From: Membranipora membranacea
Taxonomy: Eukaryota; Bryozoa; Gymnolaemata; Cheilostomatida; Membraniporidae
Length of the DNA stretch: 64,000 nt
Direction: 5' to 3'
Assembly: GCA_914767715.1 (NCBI GenBank)
Contig: OU612071.1
Span: forward strand, 5,146,001-5,210,000
A program made the position numbers and the translations under genes. Positions 1 through 12,754 of the stretch are shown here, one piece after another (positions within the stretch are counted from its first letter, which is position 1; each line of letters opens with the position of its first letter). A model generated the notes under the pieces. It was not told where the DNA came from, did not search any database, and saw only the letters and a list, made by a program, of their open reading frames with translations.

Positions 1-2181
1 GACAATAAACTGCTTTGTTAGAACAGCCAATGGGGGAAAGCAACTACCCTCCGTATATGTCCTTATGTCTTCAAAGCAGCAGGCAGACTATTTGATGGTT
101 AGATATCCTGATTAATTAGCGACAGGTCACCCACTGATCAGACTATCTCGTTTAAGATCACGCCATTATTAATTGCAAACCAGTTAATATGTTAAAGTTG
201 AACTAAAATTATTCAGAAATTTCTCCTGTGCAGGTCGTCAAGTGGTTACCTGATCCTATTCTTAACTACTTTCCTCGGATTAGGCAATTGAAGAGCCTCA
301 CTTTAATGACCATGCTAATTATTCTCTATAGCAGGATTGATCGCTTGCGTGTAAGACACTTTGGTCTGTGGCTGACTTTCAGATTTAATGCAGAGGAAGT
401 AGGATTTTTGTGCAATTGTTGACATTTTTTTTTCCTTTAACGATTAACCACTCCAAACTAGTAGCTTGGTATCAAATAATTCTTGACATCTTCTAATATA
501 ATTACTATACTATTCCACTGTATTTATTTGAGACTGTGTGTTTAAATTCGGGTTTGGTGTATTTTAAAGAATGCCTGACTGCTTTCCAATTATATTTTCC
601 ATTATGCCTTCTTGTAGGTGTTCAATGAGTTAAAGAAAATCGCCAATCTCAATGTTCAAACCATCATCATCGATTTTGAGAAAGGTACACAATTAAATTG
701 TTCGTGAAAGAATATCATAACACACCTGACTGAGCTGTAAATCTCATTTGTCTGTTTAGGGATCTGGACTGCTGCTTCAGCAGCGTTTCAAGGAGTACAT
801 ATAGTCGGATGTAATTTCCATTTCCAGAAATGCATCTGGCGCAGGGTGCAAAAGCTTGGTAAGAAGTCAACGTTATGCATAAATAACTATGACAATGATT
901 AATAATAATATTATGATTATAAATATGCAATAAACCGATATATTAATAATATATTAAATATCGAATTTTAACTTCTTATGAAGTTATTTAGTCATAATTG
1001 AGAAAGCACAAAAAGTCATCGCCGAGTTTCTCTACAAGGTTAGTAACCACGAAAAAAGAAAAACTTTATACTAGCATAACTTCTCACATCAGCTCAACCT
1101 CAAAAACTTGATAGTGCATGGTTAATGTTACAGGTCTCGCATCAGGCTATCGCCATCACCACAACACTCGTCGTGTTTGTGGGTTTCTGTGGGGGCTCTC
1201 CTACCTACCAGTCCACTTGATTCAGGAAGCTTATCGCTATGTGGTCGCGGAGAACAACGAGCCTCACTTTAGGCAGTTGTTTGAGTATTTTGAGATTACA
1301 TGGCTCAATGGAAGATTTGAGCCAAAATTCTGGAGTGTGTATCGACAGGCGATAAGGACAAATAACTCTCTGGAAGGTAACTGCCATTCAATTTCACAAT
1401 TCGTTTAAGGTTGTTCATATTTGAACAAAAAACCTTGTAAAGCAATGTTCACTTGATCAGAAAGGTTCATCACTCAGTATGCAATGAGCAACAACCAACA
1501 TTTTGTTTCTGTGTTACAAAAATCTATGCTTTAAATCATAAAGTTAAAACTATAGTAGCGCCTTTTGGTATATGACATATTGCTTAGGTAGTAGAAGAAT
1601 TGCTAATAGCATGACAATGGAAATTTACTTGAATGAAGCTCATCGGTACAACTGAATTCATAGGCTATCTAAAATATTGCCACAAGTCCTATTGGAGGTA
1701 TCTGGTTAATCAAGAGACAGTGCTCTTGATTAGCCCAAGACATCCAATATGATACCAAATATTGGGAGGCGTTACTATAGCTTGAAAGTAAATAATAATC
1801 ACAGGCTTCTTTAAAACAGGAGCTATGTGTGCCTATTGAATAATATTGTTTCCGTTTTCAGGCTGGCATAACAAGTTTAATCGCCAGGTGAGAGTCGATA
1901 AGCCCCCAACATTTATGTTGATTGAAGAGTTACGGAAGGAGTCATCTTCTGTAGAACTGGAGCTGAAAGAGATTTCAGCAGGCTTTAGCAGTCTAAATAA
2001 AAAATTAAAATATGAAAGACTCAACAGGTTTTGGGTAAAAGCCTGGGATCGACTCGATGAAGACAATATTTATTACAGGCAAATAATAAATAAGGCGTAC
2101 CATATGCTGCCTGCCGTTGAGGACGACTCCTGCTCTGAAGACGTAAATGAAGAATTCACAGCTTCTGAGCAGGAGCTGTAG
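1..2181 (+). CDS. MULE-type transposase-domain protein, 3' part (5' end outside window)
   Basis: Five exons join in frame: <1-97, 618-684, 760-858, 1134-1376 and 1862-2181 (stop TAG), all with GT-AG borders; the first junction is phase 0 and the next three are phase 1. The joined protein reads GKQLPSVYVLMSSKQQADYL, then a strand ending IIIDFEKG, then GCNFHFQKCIWRRVQKLG, and later RTNNSLEG joined to WHNKFN. This is the order of the catalytic core of MULE (Mutator-like) transposases: the second acidic residue lies in DFEKG, followed by the Cys/His helix, and the last Glu lies in NNSLEGWHN. The first catalytic Asp and any FLYWCH/zinc-finger N-terminus would lie upstream of the window. The C-terminus is acidic (SCSEDVNEEFTASEQEL). 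The visible part has no stop or frameshift. It could be an active element gene or a host-adopted transposase; the introns and missing visible termini leave this open. Confidence 0.8.
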
Positions 2182-3035
2182 ATCAACCTACAATTATATC
2201 ATACACATGCATTGTAAATAGTTCATGGCATTGATAGACTTAGAATCTTACTGCCAATTATGTTTCATTTAGTTTGCTGCATCATCATTATAAATTCTCA
2301 GATTTCCATCTCATTTCTTATCCCAGAAATTTGTATTTTATCTCATATTTTTTCTCATCCTTTTACATGGTGGTACATATGTATTAATTATCTCTTAGGA
2401 GACTGTGAAACTAAGTTTTATAAATAGCTAACAATCTAACTGCCCATACTGTTTCATTTATATTTTGCAAGAACCATTGTAAATTGTCTTATTGTTACCT
2501 CATTTCTAATCTCAGAAGAAATTTTATTTTGTCTCTCAATAGTTTTCATCTTAGTACATGGTAGTACCGAAGTATTATCACTTGAAAGCCAAATTTTTGT
2601 GTTGCATAAAACTCAAAGAACCATTGGTTTTAGATACGGTTTAGATACTACATAAATACTCTAGCAGCCTACTCTATTTTATATTTTCCATCAAACATTA
2701 TAAACATCTCATTTTTAATCACACATTCAATCTCATTCATTCATTATGTCTCCATAATGGAAACAATGTTTAATTTTGCAAGAGCGGATTACCATTTTTG
2801 CCTACAATGTTCTTCTGTAGTTTTATATTCAATGATAAGGTAACTATTACTACACATGCATAATTCTCTTTCATTTTTTTAAATCGATGCTTCTGATAAT
2901 TAATTGTATTAAATAAAAATTTATTGCAGGTACACACACGTTTATTTCATAATCTAAACGCATGACAAAAATAATAGCATATGTCTTAAGGACCAGATAA
3001 GGTTATTGACTTTGATATTTTACTAATTTTACTAT
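2182..3035. other. AT-rich intergenic stretch without recognised gene
   Basis: Only short AT-rich open frames are present. It contains the 3' flank of the MULE-type gene. Nothing else recognised. Confidence 0.5.
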
Positions 3036-3502
3036 GTGGGGCCAAGTTTTTATTTGGGGCCAAGTTATACTGATTGGTATAGGTTTCATTAGATTGGGCC
3101 AATTTTCAGTACATGGTGCCAAGTTTTATATTTTGGGCCAAGTTTCTGTGCATTGGGCCAAGTTTCATATTTGGGGCCAACTTTTACATATTGGGGCCTA
3201 GTTTTACTAATTGAGGCCAAGTTTCAGTACATGGGGCCAAGTTTTTTGTTTGGGGCCAAGTATCACTAATTTCGGCCAAGTTCCAGTACTTGGGGCCAAG
3301 TTTTACTAATTGGGGCCAAGTTTCATTGCATGGGGCCAAGTTTTACTAATTGGGGCCAAGCTTTACTAATTGGGGCCAAGTTTCATTGCATCGGGCCAAG
3401 TTTTATATTTTGGGCCAAGTTTGGCTCGGGCCAAGTTTGGCTCGGGCCAAGTTTGGCTCGGGCCAAGTTTGGCTCGGGCCAAGTTTGGCTCGGGCCAAGT
3501 TG
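3036..3502. repeat. Minisatellite: ~20-bp GGGGCCAAGTTT repeats grading into 16-bp repeats
   Basis: From about 3036 the core (T)TGGGGCCAAGTTT recurs every 18-22 bp with variable filler (ACTAATT, CAGTACA, ATATTT, CATTGCA), at least 18 times. From 3423 to 3502 it changes to five head-to-tail copies of the 16-mer GGCTCGGGCCAAGTTT. The open frames across it (KFGSGQVWLGPS repeats) are by-products of the repeat and not a gene. Confidence 0.9.
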
Positions 3503-3856
3503 TCGCGGATTCGTTGTCGCAGGCTATTATTCTATAACTATTATCTGCGCAGATTTTTACTCCAGTGTGGTTGATATTGGAATTGTGTCCAAATTGAGTG
3601 TTACAGATTATCTGGAACTAGTGTTCTCCCTGTGTCATATAGTGCAGTGCAAGTAGATTTTGGAACACATTTTTGTGTTGGGAATGTGACACCACAAAAT
3701 CATACAGCTGATTGATTTTCCATTTATATATTGTGTGTTTGAAATTCTGTTTCCTCCATCTCACAGTTGTTCGAATGAGCTGGTGATTTATTTAATGAAC
3801 CCTACATTGACATTGTACATAATACAGCATGTTTACGATATTTGTATTTGTTTTAG

Positions 3857-6800
3857 CCACATGAAATAGCTACAGGTGCATTGTATCCGCCTAGAACTGC
3901 CAGTGCCAGTCAATCCTTTCAGGTAAGGTACATAGATAATTTACCATTGTCATTGGTTTGATTCTTATACAACTCTGAATTTTATTTCCCCCAATAGTAA
4001 CCAAGCTGAAAAGTGTTCTCCCAGCAGTGAAACTAGTTAGTGTTATGAAAGCCTACCAGTGGGATGAGTCATTTTGTGGTCCGGAAAACTCATAGAACAA
4101 TACACCTACTTTTGGCAGCACTAAATATTACAGTAAAACAGGACTAAAAGTAGTAAAATCAGAGACTATACTCCCTCGGAAAATTTCAGCAGTGTACGGC
4201 CAAGTTTGTGGTTAATTTATGTCTAAATTATGTCTAGGATAATTGTACATTATTCATGAACTGCATAGCCTGATGACTTTCTCTATTTTTGTTTCAGGAT
4301 CAGACATGGACTTCTCTCTCAGCTTCAACTCCTGTGAAGAAATCAACCTCTGATCACATACAGCTACCTCTGAGCCCACAGATAGAACTAGAAAAAAATA
4401 CCTATTGACCAGGTGAACATCATCTATATTGAGAATCACATCATCGATTATTGTTCACTCTTAAATTCTGGGCTAAGATGTCAATCACCCTGTTACTTTC
4501 ACATTATATATCAGTAACTACAATTACATATTGTAATGTTTCAAGGGGGGGTGCATAAATTCCTGAGATAGAGCTGGATAAAGAATACGCCTCCAGATTT
4601 CGTTTATTAGCTTAGTATTGATGGCTTCCTGCAAGTTATTTGACTGGAGGACATATTGTTATTTCAGTGTAATGAAAGTATTGTCTGTTGTGATAATAGC
4701 TTTTATTGTACTGAATATCCATCATTTCCATAATTTCTGTGGTCACCAAACAGCAAACGGTCGGCCTAGTTAGGCAAAAAATAGGATAGAGTAAAGTTGG
4801 AGTCTACCATCGCATATTATAAAATGTAAAACAAGAACGCCCAATATTGTAAAACATAAGTTATGATAACGATTATGCTATATAAATGCAAAAAAATACA
4901 CAGCAAGAATGTTATGTGTTCATCTTTATTATTTGGGACGATTTATAGTTTCAGGATAGATCTACGCCGCCTCATATTTCTGTGTTTATTTCACTAGGTT
5001 TTTGAACGTGATATCTCCACAGAGGAAAGAGACATTGTCTCTCTGGACTCTAGACAATGCCGTCGCACTAGAGAGGCTGTAAGTAATTTTTGCCTCAATG
5101 TTGCAATTACTGCCATTGACCAAGCTTGATATTCACTTGGCCATATTAAAATAAAAAGCAAAGAAAGCATAGCTTATTTCTAAAGAAAGCTGAAAGAATA
5201 ACCAAATTACCCATCGATGTGTCATCGCCATGTAGCCGATAGCTAAACACGGCACAGTCCACCCATGGGCTTTTGACGCAACCATTTGGGTATCACTCTG
5301 ATTCGTGCAGGTGATAGAAGTAGCTTATTTATTCACAGGCCTTGTTTAGTTGATGAAAGTCCAGTGGTTGACTGCCCCACTGGTCGTTTATATTGTATCA
5401 TTACATTTATCATGAAAATAAAGAATATCTCAAACTGTAAATAATTACTCTAACACAACAATTTGATTTCAGGAATGCCAAACTGACCCAGTGACCATCA
5501 TGTCAGTTGACGATCACTTCTTTATCAACAATCACTCGGCAAGGGCAGACCATTTTTATAGCCTACCATGGACAGCGACTTACCTACCCCCATCTCTGAA
5601 GGTGGTAAGAGCCTGTGCCATGAACAGGAAGAAGGCTCCCTTTCACGAACGTGAGATTGAGGTGGAGTCTGAGACAACCACAGATGACACCCTTACTCTG
5701 GCACCCTCCACACCACCACCACCACCACCACAGCTTGTCAGTACACCCTCCACTCGACCAAAACAGCTCAACAGAAAAACTGTTTTTATCAGTACTCCGT
5801 CAACATCAACCGCTGTGAAGGTTGAGCCAAAAGAACCCAATGTTGAGCAACCCCCTGACTACCTGTGATGACTAATCTTACTATACAGTACTTTTGACAC
5901 AGCTGATTTATGTGGCCACCTCCAAAACTGTAGCACAGATTGATTCAGTTAATCCCACTACACATGTTGGCAGCAGAGACATTTATAATCATCTGAGCGA
6001 GTATGATATCTGTGTATGTTTTGCGCACTTTTGTATGCGGAAGATATCAAAGGCCGCTGAACACTGTGTTGAGACAAATTGTATTATTTGATTCCATGAT
6101 ATTTCACGTATTTGCAACCGCTTGAACCTTTGCTCTTTTTAGTGACACAAGTAGAGGAGTCACAGGATATGGACACGAGCTATGAAGATTTCCATGATGC
6201 AGAGCTCCAGATGTATCAGGTTAGAATTCTGTTATGAGATTATATCGCAGTACAAAATTAAACTTTCCTTGGTTAAACTGACATGAAATGCAACTGTGCG
6301 ATATTGGTTTGGGTTAATAGTCATTGCTCTTCACCATCGGTCTTTGCTCTTCTCTAGAGTATATAACACAGGTAGAAAGGCGATCGATGAAAATCATAAA
6401 CAGTGATATGCACCATAGAGATGTCGTATGGCATTATCAGCTGCCATATATCCAAGATTTTATAGCGTACCTATCACACAACACCGTGTCCAATATTCTC
6501 AACGATAAAGCGCACCCACTCAACAAGCCAATAATTAGGAAGAGTGGGCAACAGACTCGGGTGTCGCTTGCCACCCGATGCCCTGCTGTAGGACAGAAAA
6601 GCAAAGAAATACCTTTTTGTTATAAATACTCTAATTTATAACATCATTTTTAGTAACCATTTTTATCATTTTATATTTTACTGCTAACTCTTTTTACTAG
6701 TTGAATTCACTCCAGTACATCACACTGCTGATTTTAGGAGGAACATAAATACATACATACATACATCATGAAGTGCTCTCACAGCAATATTTCCTCCTTG

Positions 6801-9800
6801 TAGTATTTAAGTTGTTCTATTTGTTAATAGCTTAATATACAAGCCTTGCAACATAAATGCCTCCTTGCGACAAAAGCAGATCATTGCAGTTACTCGTAAC
6901 TTTATCATCTACTTCAGATATCGATCTGGAGAGTATGGACTACCATAACATCTCTAACTTTAGTGCTGATGTCAGCGGCATGGCTGTCTCATCTGAGGAG
7001 GAGATATCTGAGGATGGTGGAGACCAGCCCCACCCAAACAGAAAACATATTGTTTATCAATCATCTTTGGCAGAACTAGTCAACAAAGTAAGCAAAGACA
7101 TTTACATGTTTTAGTTGTGCATAAATAACTGGAATTGCATTTTGGGAATGTTTTGGGTTTATGGTCATAGTTAGCTCTATCAATTTACAGAAAGGGTTCA
7201 AACTTCATGAATCTCCTAATCAATGTGTTACTCAAATACCAGAGATCGTAATTCGTCATGTTTTTGGCCATCATGGAATGTTAACCCACCGCGATGAATT
7301 AATAGGTCTCTTGTATCTTTTAAAAATGCTTGAGATTTCTCTCTCATGGTAATCCATTGCTTGTTATAGATCCGGTGTTCGGACTGTGGGGACTCATATG
7401 GCGACCTAAAGTTCAATGAGAACAAAGGCAGTATGCTTGTGATCAATGGTGTGTGTAGAGGATGTGGTGAATTGTTCAAATGGAGAAGCCAGCCAGCCCT
7501 AGGAAGAAAAGCTCGAGGGAATGCTGAGATATCTGCTGCAATCTTTCTCTCGTATGTACTTTCTGTTCACTCTTTCCACGTTCAATATTATAGCTATTTG
7601 GGCAAAATCTATGAGTGCATAATCTATAGCCAGTCACTATTTAGAGGTGATGTACCAACGCTGTATTGTGTTGAATGACACTCCGATGTCAAAACTCAGT
7701 AGAATAAAGAGAGATAAATATAGCTTTGTTTATTGTAGTGGATCAACATACACAGAAATCACCAAGGTGATGGAATTGGCAGATGTGCACTGGTTCAGCA
7801 AGACATTGTTCTATGACTATCAACACAGCCATATTCTACCAGTCATACAGGACAGGTTCGAGAACTGCCTAATGGAGGCCAGAGAGAAAGTTCTTACTTC
7901 AGGTATGTTCGCAAAACCATCAAGCAGGTTCAGGTTATTGAAATATGTACTGACAATTCGTCATCTCTGACAATATGAAGGTGGTTTATGTATCAGTGAT
8001 AGTAAATTGAAAGGGAATTTGAGCTTCTATTGGAAACATGTACACCCAATAACTGTGTAGAATTATCACTGATAGATATTCTAGGGATCTCCAGGGAGAT
8101 TGTCAATATTTCACTGGGCTATATTTTTAAATTAAATGAGTAATCGCCGAAAAATGTTGTCACGTATGTTTAGCCAAAATTTATAATGTTTCTTAATATT
8201 TCAGGCAAGGAGATCAGATTGGCTGGAGATGGGAGATTTGACAGTCCAGGTTTTTCCGCTCGACATTGCACCTACACCATGATGGATTGGGTAAGTGTGG
8301 TTTGGGAGTACTTCAATTTCGGACTAGCGTGACACAAGAGTAGTAATAATGTAAAATCTTTGTCTGACTGTAAATAAAAATGTGTCCCAAAGGTGATAAC
8401 AGCTGTGAGGGTGTGAAAACCATGAAAGAAATAATATGAGAAAGGATTAAAACTCACACATCTGCATTTTGATGCTACTTGATCACACATAAAGCATTTT
8501 CAGCTTTCAGGCTAATTGCAGAAGAAAATTAAAAGTTTTTTCGTTTTGTTTGTTTCTGTTAAGCGATACAGTCAGAATGCATTTTTAGGTCACCTATTGC
8601 ATAACGCATCAGGTAAATATATTCACTGTCGGTGTTAACAATTCAAATCTCTGTACTTTTAGCACTCAGGACTGGTGACCCACAGCCTATCAAGGGAAAC
8701 TGCCAAAAGTTCCTCCTCTGCTATGGCTGAGAAGGATGCCTTCATAGAGTGTGTCGAGGCAGCAAAGAAAGACCTGTCGAACATCAGCACCATAACCACC
8801 GATGCCAACCCCAGTATACGGTCTCACATGGCTCAGAATGAGCCAGACATCAAACATGGCCTTGATATCTGGCATCTAACAAAAAATCTCAACAAAAACA
8901 TCGGCAAAAAAGCAACCAGAAAAGCAAGTAATTAGTTGGGAATATTTTATGACATCATAATAACCTGGGGGTCTTGAAATTAGAAAGAGAGATGTGTTAC
9001 TAAAGACTATCACATCCCTCAAAGGTATCACTCACTTGGTCTTTCAATTAGACAAACTCATTCCCAAATCCCTCACTCAGAATATATATAGTTCCATCAT
9101 TGACTGTGAGATTTGAAAGCGAGAGCCCAGCAGGTATCAATCAGATTGCAATTTTGGCTGTTAATCGAAAGACACCCCTGGACCTACCATTATAGTATTT
9201 TACCTAAGGGAATTAAGAAACTTCCATTCATTCACAGTTAATCTTGTAGACCAGACCATAACCTACATTTCCAATGCATCGCTCATATCAAACGTCTCAT
9301 TCCTAATTCAAGCCCATCATTTTGAATGTACTGATATCAGGTTATGAGCTACGTATATAATCATTGTACAACCTGTCTCATTTTAGGCTCAGAAACCTGT
9401 ATTGGACTAGATCACTCACCTAACCAATCATGTATGGTGGTCAGCTGAGAATTGCAAGAGAGATGAAGATAAACTGGTAGAGATGGTCCAGAGCATGAGG
9501 TATCATGTTGTGGATAAGCACAGCGACTTTTATGGCCATACAGTGTTCCAAAACTGTGCACATGAGGAAATACCAAGGTAATATTCAAATGCTTCATACT
9601 TGCTAAGTTGAAAACAGAACAGTCAGAATTTTTTTATGCAGTTGAGTAATGTTCACCATAAAAACAATTAAAAAAGGTATCTTTGGTTTTTCCTGAAGAT
9701 GGTAATTTTCAACATATATCGGTCATCCTTGTAATAATTAGATAGAAGGGAGCGATACAAAACCCAGATTGGAATAGCGACGTAGAATGAATGCCTTGTT

Positions 9801-10961
9801 TTGAATCAGATTTATTCTCTGCTATTACAGAGATACAGACAGGGAGCTGAAATGGCTGACACCAGGCGATCCAGCTCATCAAGTCTTAGTTGAGTACCTG
9901 TCGAGCAAGAACTTTCTGTCACAGCTTAGACAGGCAGCTCATGGGACCCACACTGGTACACTGGAGAATATCCATTCTGTTATGCTGGTGTATGCCAGCA
10001 AAAGGATAGATTTTGATCCGGCTAGCTACAATGGACGGATTTGCCTAGCCATAATGGATCACAATGAAAATGTTGGACGTCCAGAAAAGAAAGGTGAGAG
10101 GCAAAAAACAGTTGGTAGACAACATCATTGCGCTGCTATAAACTGTGTCCATTCCATGACAACCTGTGAATCTAGGGACTATTTGATGTATCAAATGTAT
10201 GAATTAGTATATTACTGTTAGTTTTAACTGACTTTAGGCAGCTGATAACGTTACAAGACCTTTGATGTTCCTCACATTCGCAAGGGTGGTGTACCATTCC
10301 ATGCGCTCTGGGATGAACCCCAGCCAAGCAAGCTCCTTTCAGCGTTATGTAGTAATTAGTTTCTACTGAACTTCAAAATGTATTTGGATATTCGTAACTC
10401 ATTGCTCACTTGTTATTTTATAGATCCAGAAACTGGGGAGCCTCTGTACACATTGGTGTACAGTAAGGCTGTAAAAGGCTATAGACTGAAGAAACGGTAT
10501 GAGCCAAAAACCTACCGTTTCAGGAAAGAGCTGCTGGCTGACATCCTGGAGCATGCCAAAACAAACCAGCTCGATAAAACGACTAAACGGGTAAGTACAT
10601 GAGCACACATCTACAGACAGAGAATTGATGTTGAGAGAACTTGCTTACCGTTCATCTCCGCCAAAATGATAGTGATGATTGTACATGCACATTCACTCTG
10701 TCATGCCCATGAAATGCAATATTGCTATTGTTGCCAGCATGGTAAGGAGTTGGGGGAGATCAAGGGTGTTATGTTGACGTAAATTATTGTTCCAACTTCG
10801 ATAACAATAAGTTATATATAATATTTTCACCATCAATTCCAGTTTATGAATAATGATGATATATTTTTCTAACTTTACAGTACACAGGGAAGAGACTGGC
10901 CAAACTGGTGGAAAAACCTACAATGGAGGAAGCGAAGGCGGCTCACTTGCCTAGGCGGTAA
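3857..10961 (+). pseudogene. THAP/Kolobok-like (GDGRxDSPG family) transposase gene, spliced, with disruptions
   Basis: Exons supported by phase: 3857-3922, 4298-4412, 4998-5078, 5473-~5868, 6143-6219, 6890-7087, 7370-7551, 7739-7902, 8205-8290, 8663-8923, 9387-9577, 9831-10093, 10424-10590, 10881-10961 (TAA). The 3' two thirds read continuously apart from one stop: CxxC pairs in RCSDCGDSYG and GVCRGCG, then LAGDGRFDSPGFSAR (first acidic site), TTDANPSI with DIWHLTKN, and IMDHNENVGRPEKK (last acidic site). I know this arrangement from large animal families of THAP-associated, probably Kolobok-type, cut-and-paste transposases; the superfamily name is tentative. The intron after 8923 uses a GC donor (gcaagt), the only choice that keeps frame. 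Defects: TAG at 9408-9410 in LDxITHLTNHVWW, where Trp is expected; an A7 run near 4392-4398 that shifts exon 4298-4412 by +1; and no donor near 5868 giving the phase needed for exon 6143. The N-terminal part is Pro/Thr/Ser-rich, and no THAP zinc finger was found upstream. Confidence 0.72.
6748..6768. repeat. (ACAT)n microsatellite
   Basis: About five copies of the tetranucleotide ACAT, inside an intron of the transposase-like gene. Confidence 0.8.
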
Positions 10962-11513
10962 CGGTCACAGCTTTGTTTTTTTTTTACATTTGAATGCAAT
11001 ATTTTGTATGCGATATATAATAATAGAATTCTCGTCAGCTTTGATTTGTGTAATTTCAAATCCTGTCTTTGATGAGTCATGCATCATGTAAGAAATGCGG
11101 ATTTTGTCATAATGTTTGGTATACAAGGAACAGAACAGCGTTTTTTGTCTAATCATTGACTTTGTTTATATATTAGATGTAACCTGAAATTTTTTTAGGA
11201 TCCAAAAATAGGAAACAATAAGTGTTAACTATTTCTCATCAGCCTTGATTTCAGATAATAAATAAATACTTGTATGAATTTTGATATAATGTCATGTGTG
11301 TTTATCCATAGCTTACGCTGAGAAAAATCGGTTGGTAAAATATTAGATTAAATTATCAGTAGAGCAGATGAAAACAAGTTATAGTTGTAGTTTTAGTTCA
11401 CATTACATTATTTACTTCAGTAATGTACACATAATTCTTGTTTGATATAAAAAGCATGATGGAAAGTCAGCCTGTGATGTAAATCCAACACATCTTCAGC
11501 GAAGCAAATTTTG

Positions 11514-12718
11514 TTACAGCCCAGGCATATCAGCTTCATCAATTGGGTTACCATCTTCATCCACATGGATGAAACCTACATAATTGCCGTCAGGATCTGG
11601 CCAGGTTGTTCGAACATGAGACACTATACAGGCGGGAACAACTCTTCTGTTATGACGTCCAAGCTTGCCAAACATAAAATCTATATAATTACGATAGGCA
11701 TGATGTCGGTAATTTTTATTTGTCATGTTGTCAAAACGGAGAGCGTCCCCAACCAACCCATAGTATCTCATGTTCGATAACCATGCTAACTGGACATTTA
11801 CTTCACTGAGGACATGTTGGACAACGTGACAATCTTGTAGGCATTTCCCTTTTTCATAGTCAGGAATGTGGGTCTTGTTCAATGGCTCTCTCTGACAACA
11901 CCTGTCCTCAAAAGTGTTAGGCATTTCTTCACACCTGAAAATACAATATGACATTGACACAGCAAAAAACCCTGTGATGAGACGTATGATTTGTTCTGTA
12001 AATTCTGTTGGTGTGTGCTGTAATAACATTACCATAAATCGATAACATCACTGAAGTTGGTGATTCGGCAAATATGGAAATGTTAACAGGCATACCCTGC
12101 ATCGCATATCTAACTCACCGTTCACATGTGCATGGCACCCTTGCCCTTGGCTGAACATCTACAGCTGGCTGGCGACCTCCCTCTCCCATCCTCTGCTCTG
12201 GTACCTCCCTCCTGTACCCTCCTCTCTCAAACATTGCGCCTGCCTCTGGCATGTCCTCATCAGAACTAAGGGCAACGACATGGCCTCCTACAGCTAAAAG
12301 ACACAACATCAAAATCATTGAAATTTTTGATGATATACACAAAATTAGTTTTTATGTGATAGGTCAACAATGTTAAAGACAGGTAGATACATTCAAAGGT
12401 TTGTAATTGGCTAGCAAGTGGAAAAGCAAGTTAGTATGGGGCCAGGAAGAATCGCTACTTAGCAATACAAGAATTACTGTCTATCACAAACAAATAAACA
12501 GGTCAGCTATAATGTTATGACCACAACAACAATGCTATCCTCTATTTGTTTACACTTCATATTATGAGCTAAGAAGTCAACGCACCTCTTCCTGGCCTCA
12601 ATGGCGTTGAAGAAGCTGAGCCAGACCCAGTCACACTTGAGTCAGTCTCCGGGACCAGACTGACAGGCTGGTCTACAATGGGCAAGTCTCCTCCCACTCT
12701 TTGTCGGTGCCCATGCAT
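11514..12718 (-). CDS. P2X7 C-terminal (ballast) domain-like protein, 242 aa
   Basis: Three exons on the minus strand: 12718-12586, 12293-12119 and 11934-11514 (stop). They total 729 nt with matching phases (1, then 2). The chosen start gives MHGHRQRVGGDLPIVDQ; the same frame has a TAA just upstream, so this Met is the first available. Residues 1-90 are a low-complexity acidic, Gly/Arg-rich leader. A Cys cluster follows (CTCERCEEMPNTFEDRCC), then LNKTHIPDYEKGKCLQDCHV and RHHAYRNYIDFMFGKLGRH with RRVVPACIVSHVRTTWP. This Cys/His pattern plus the YRxYxxxxxGxLGRxxRxVxPxC segment is that of the zinc- and guanine-nucleotide-binding cytoplasmic ballast of vertebrate P2X7. No channel transmembrane segments are present, so this is a stand-alone soluble domain protein, as found in many invertebrates; its function is unknown. 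Its 3' end lies 550 bp from the 3' end of the transposase-like gene, tail to tail. Confidence 0.82.
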
Positions 12719-12754
12719 ATGGTGTTGGTTTGCGCATGTTGGCCATTATTTGAT

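Noticed and set aside
228-422. 64-codon frame after a CAG in the MULE gene
   Set aside because: The flanking exons <1-97 and 618-684 join in phase without it, and its peptide does not fit the MULE core. It is intronic.
3330-3656. Open frames coding for repeated KFGSGQVWLGPS
   Set aside because: They are produced by the 16-bp minisatellite and have no splice signals or start context.
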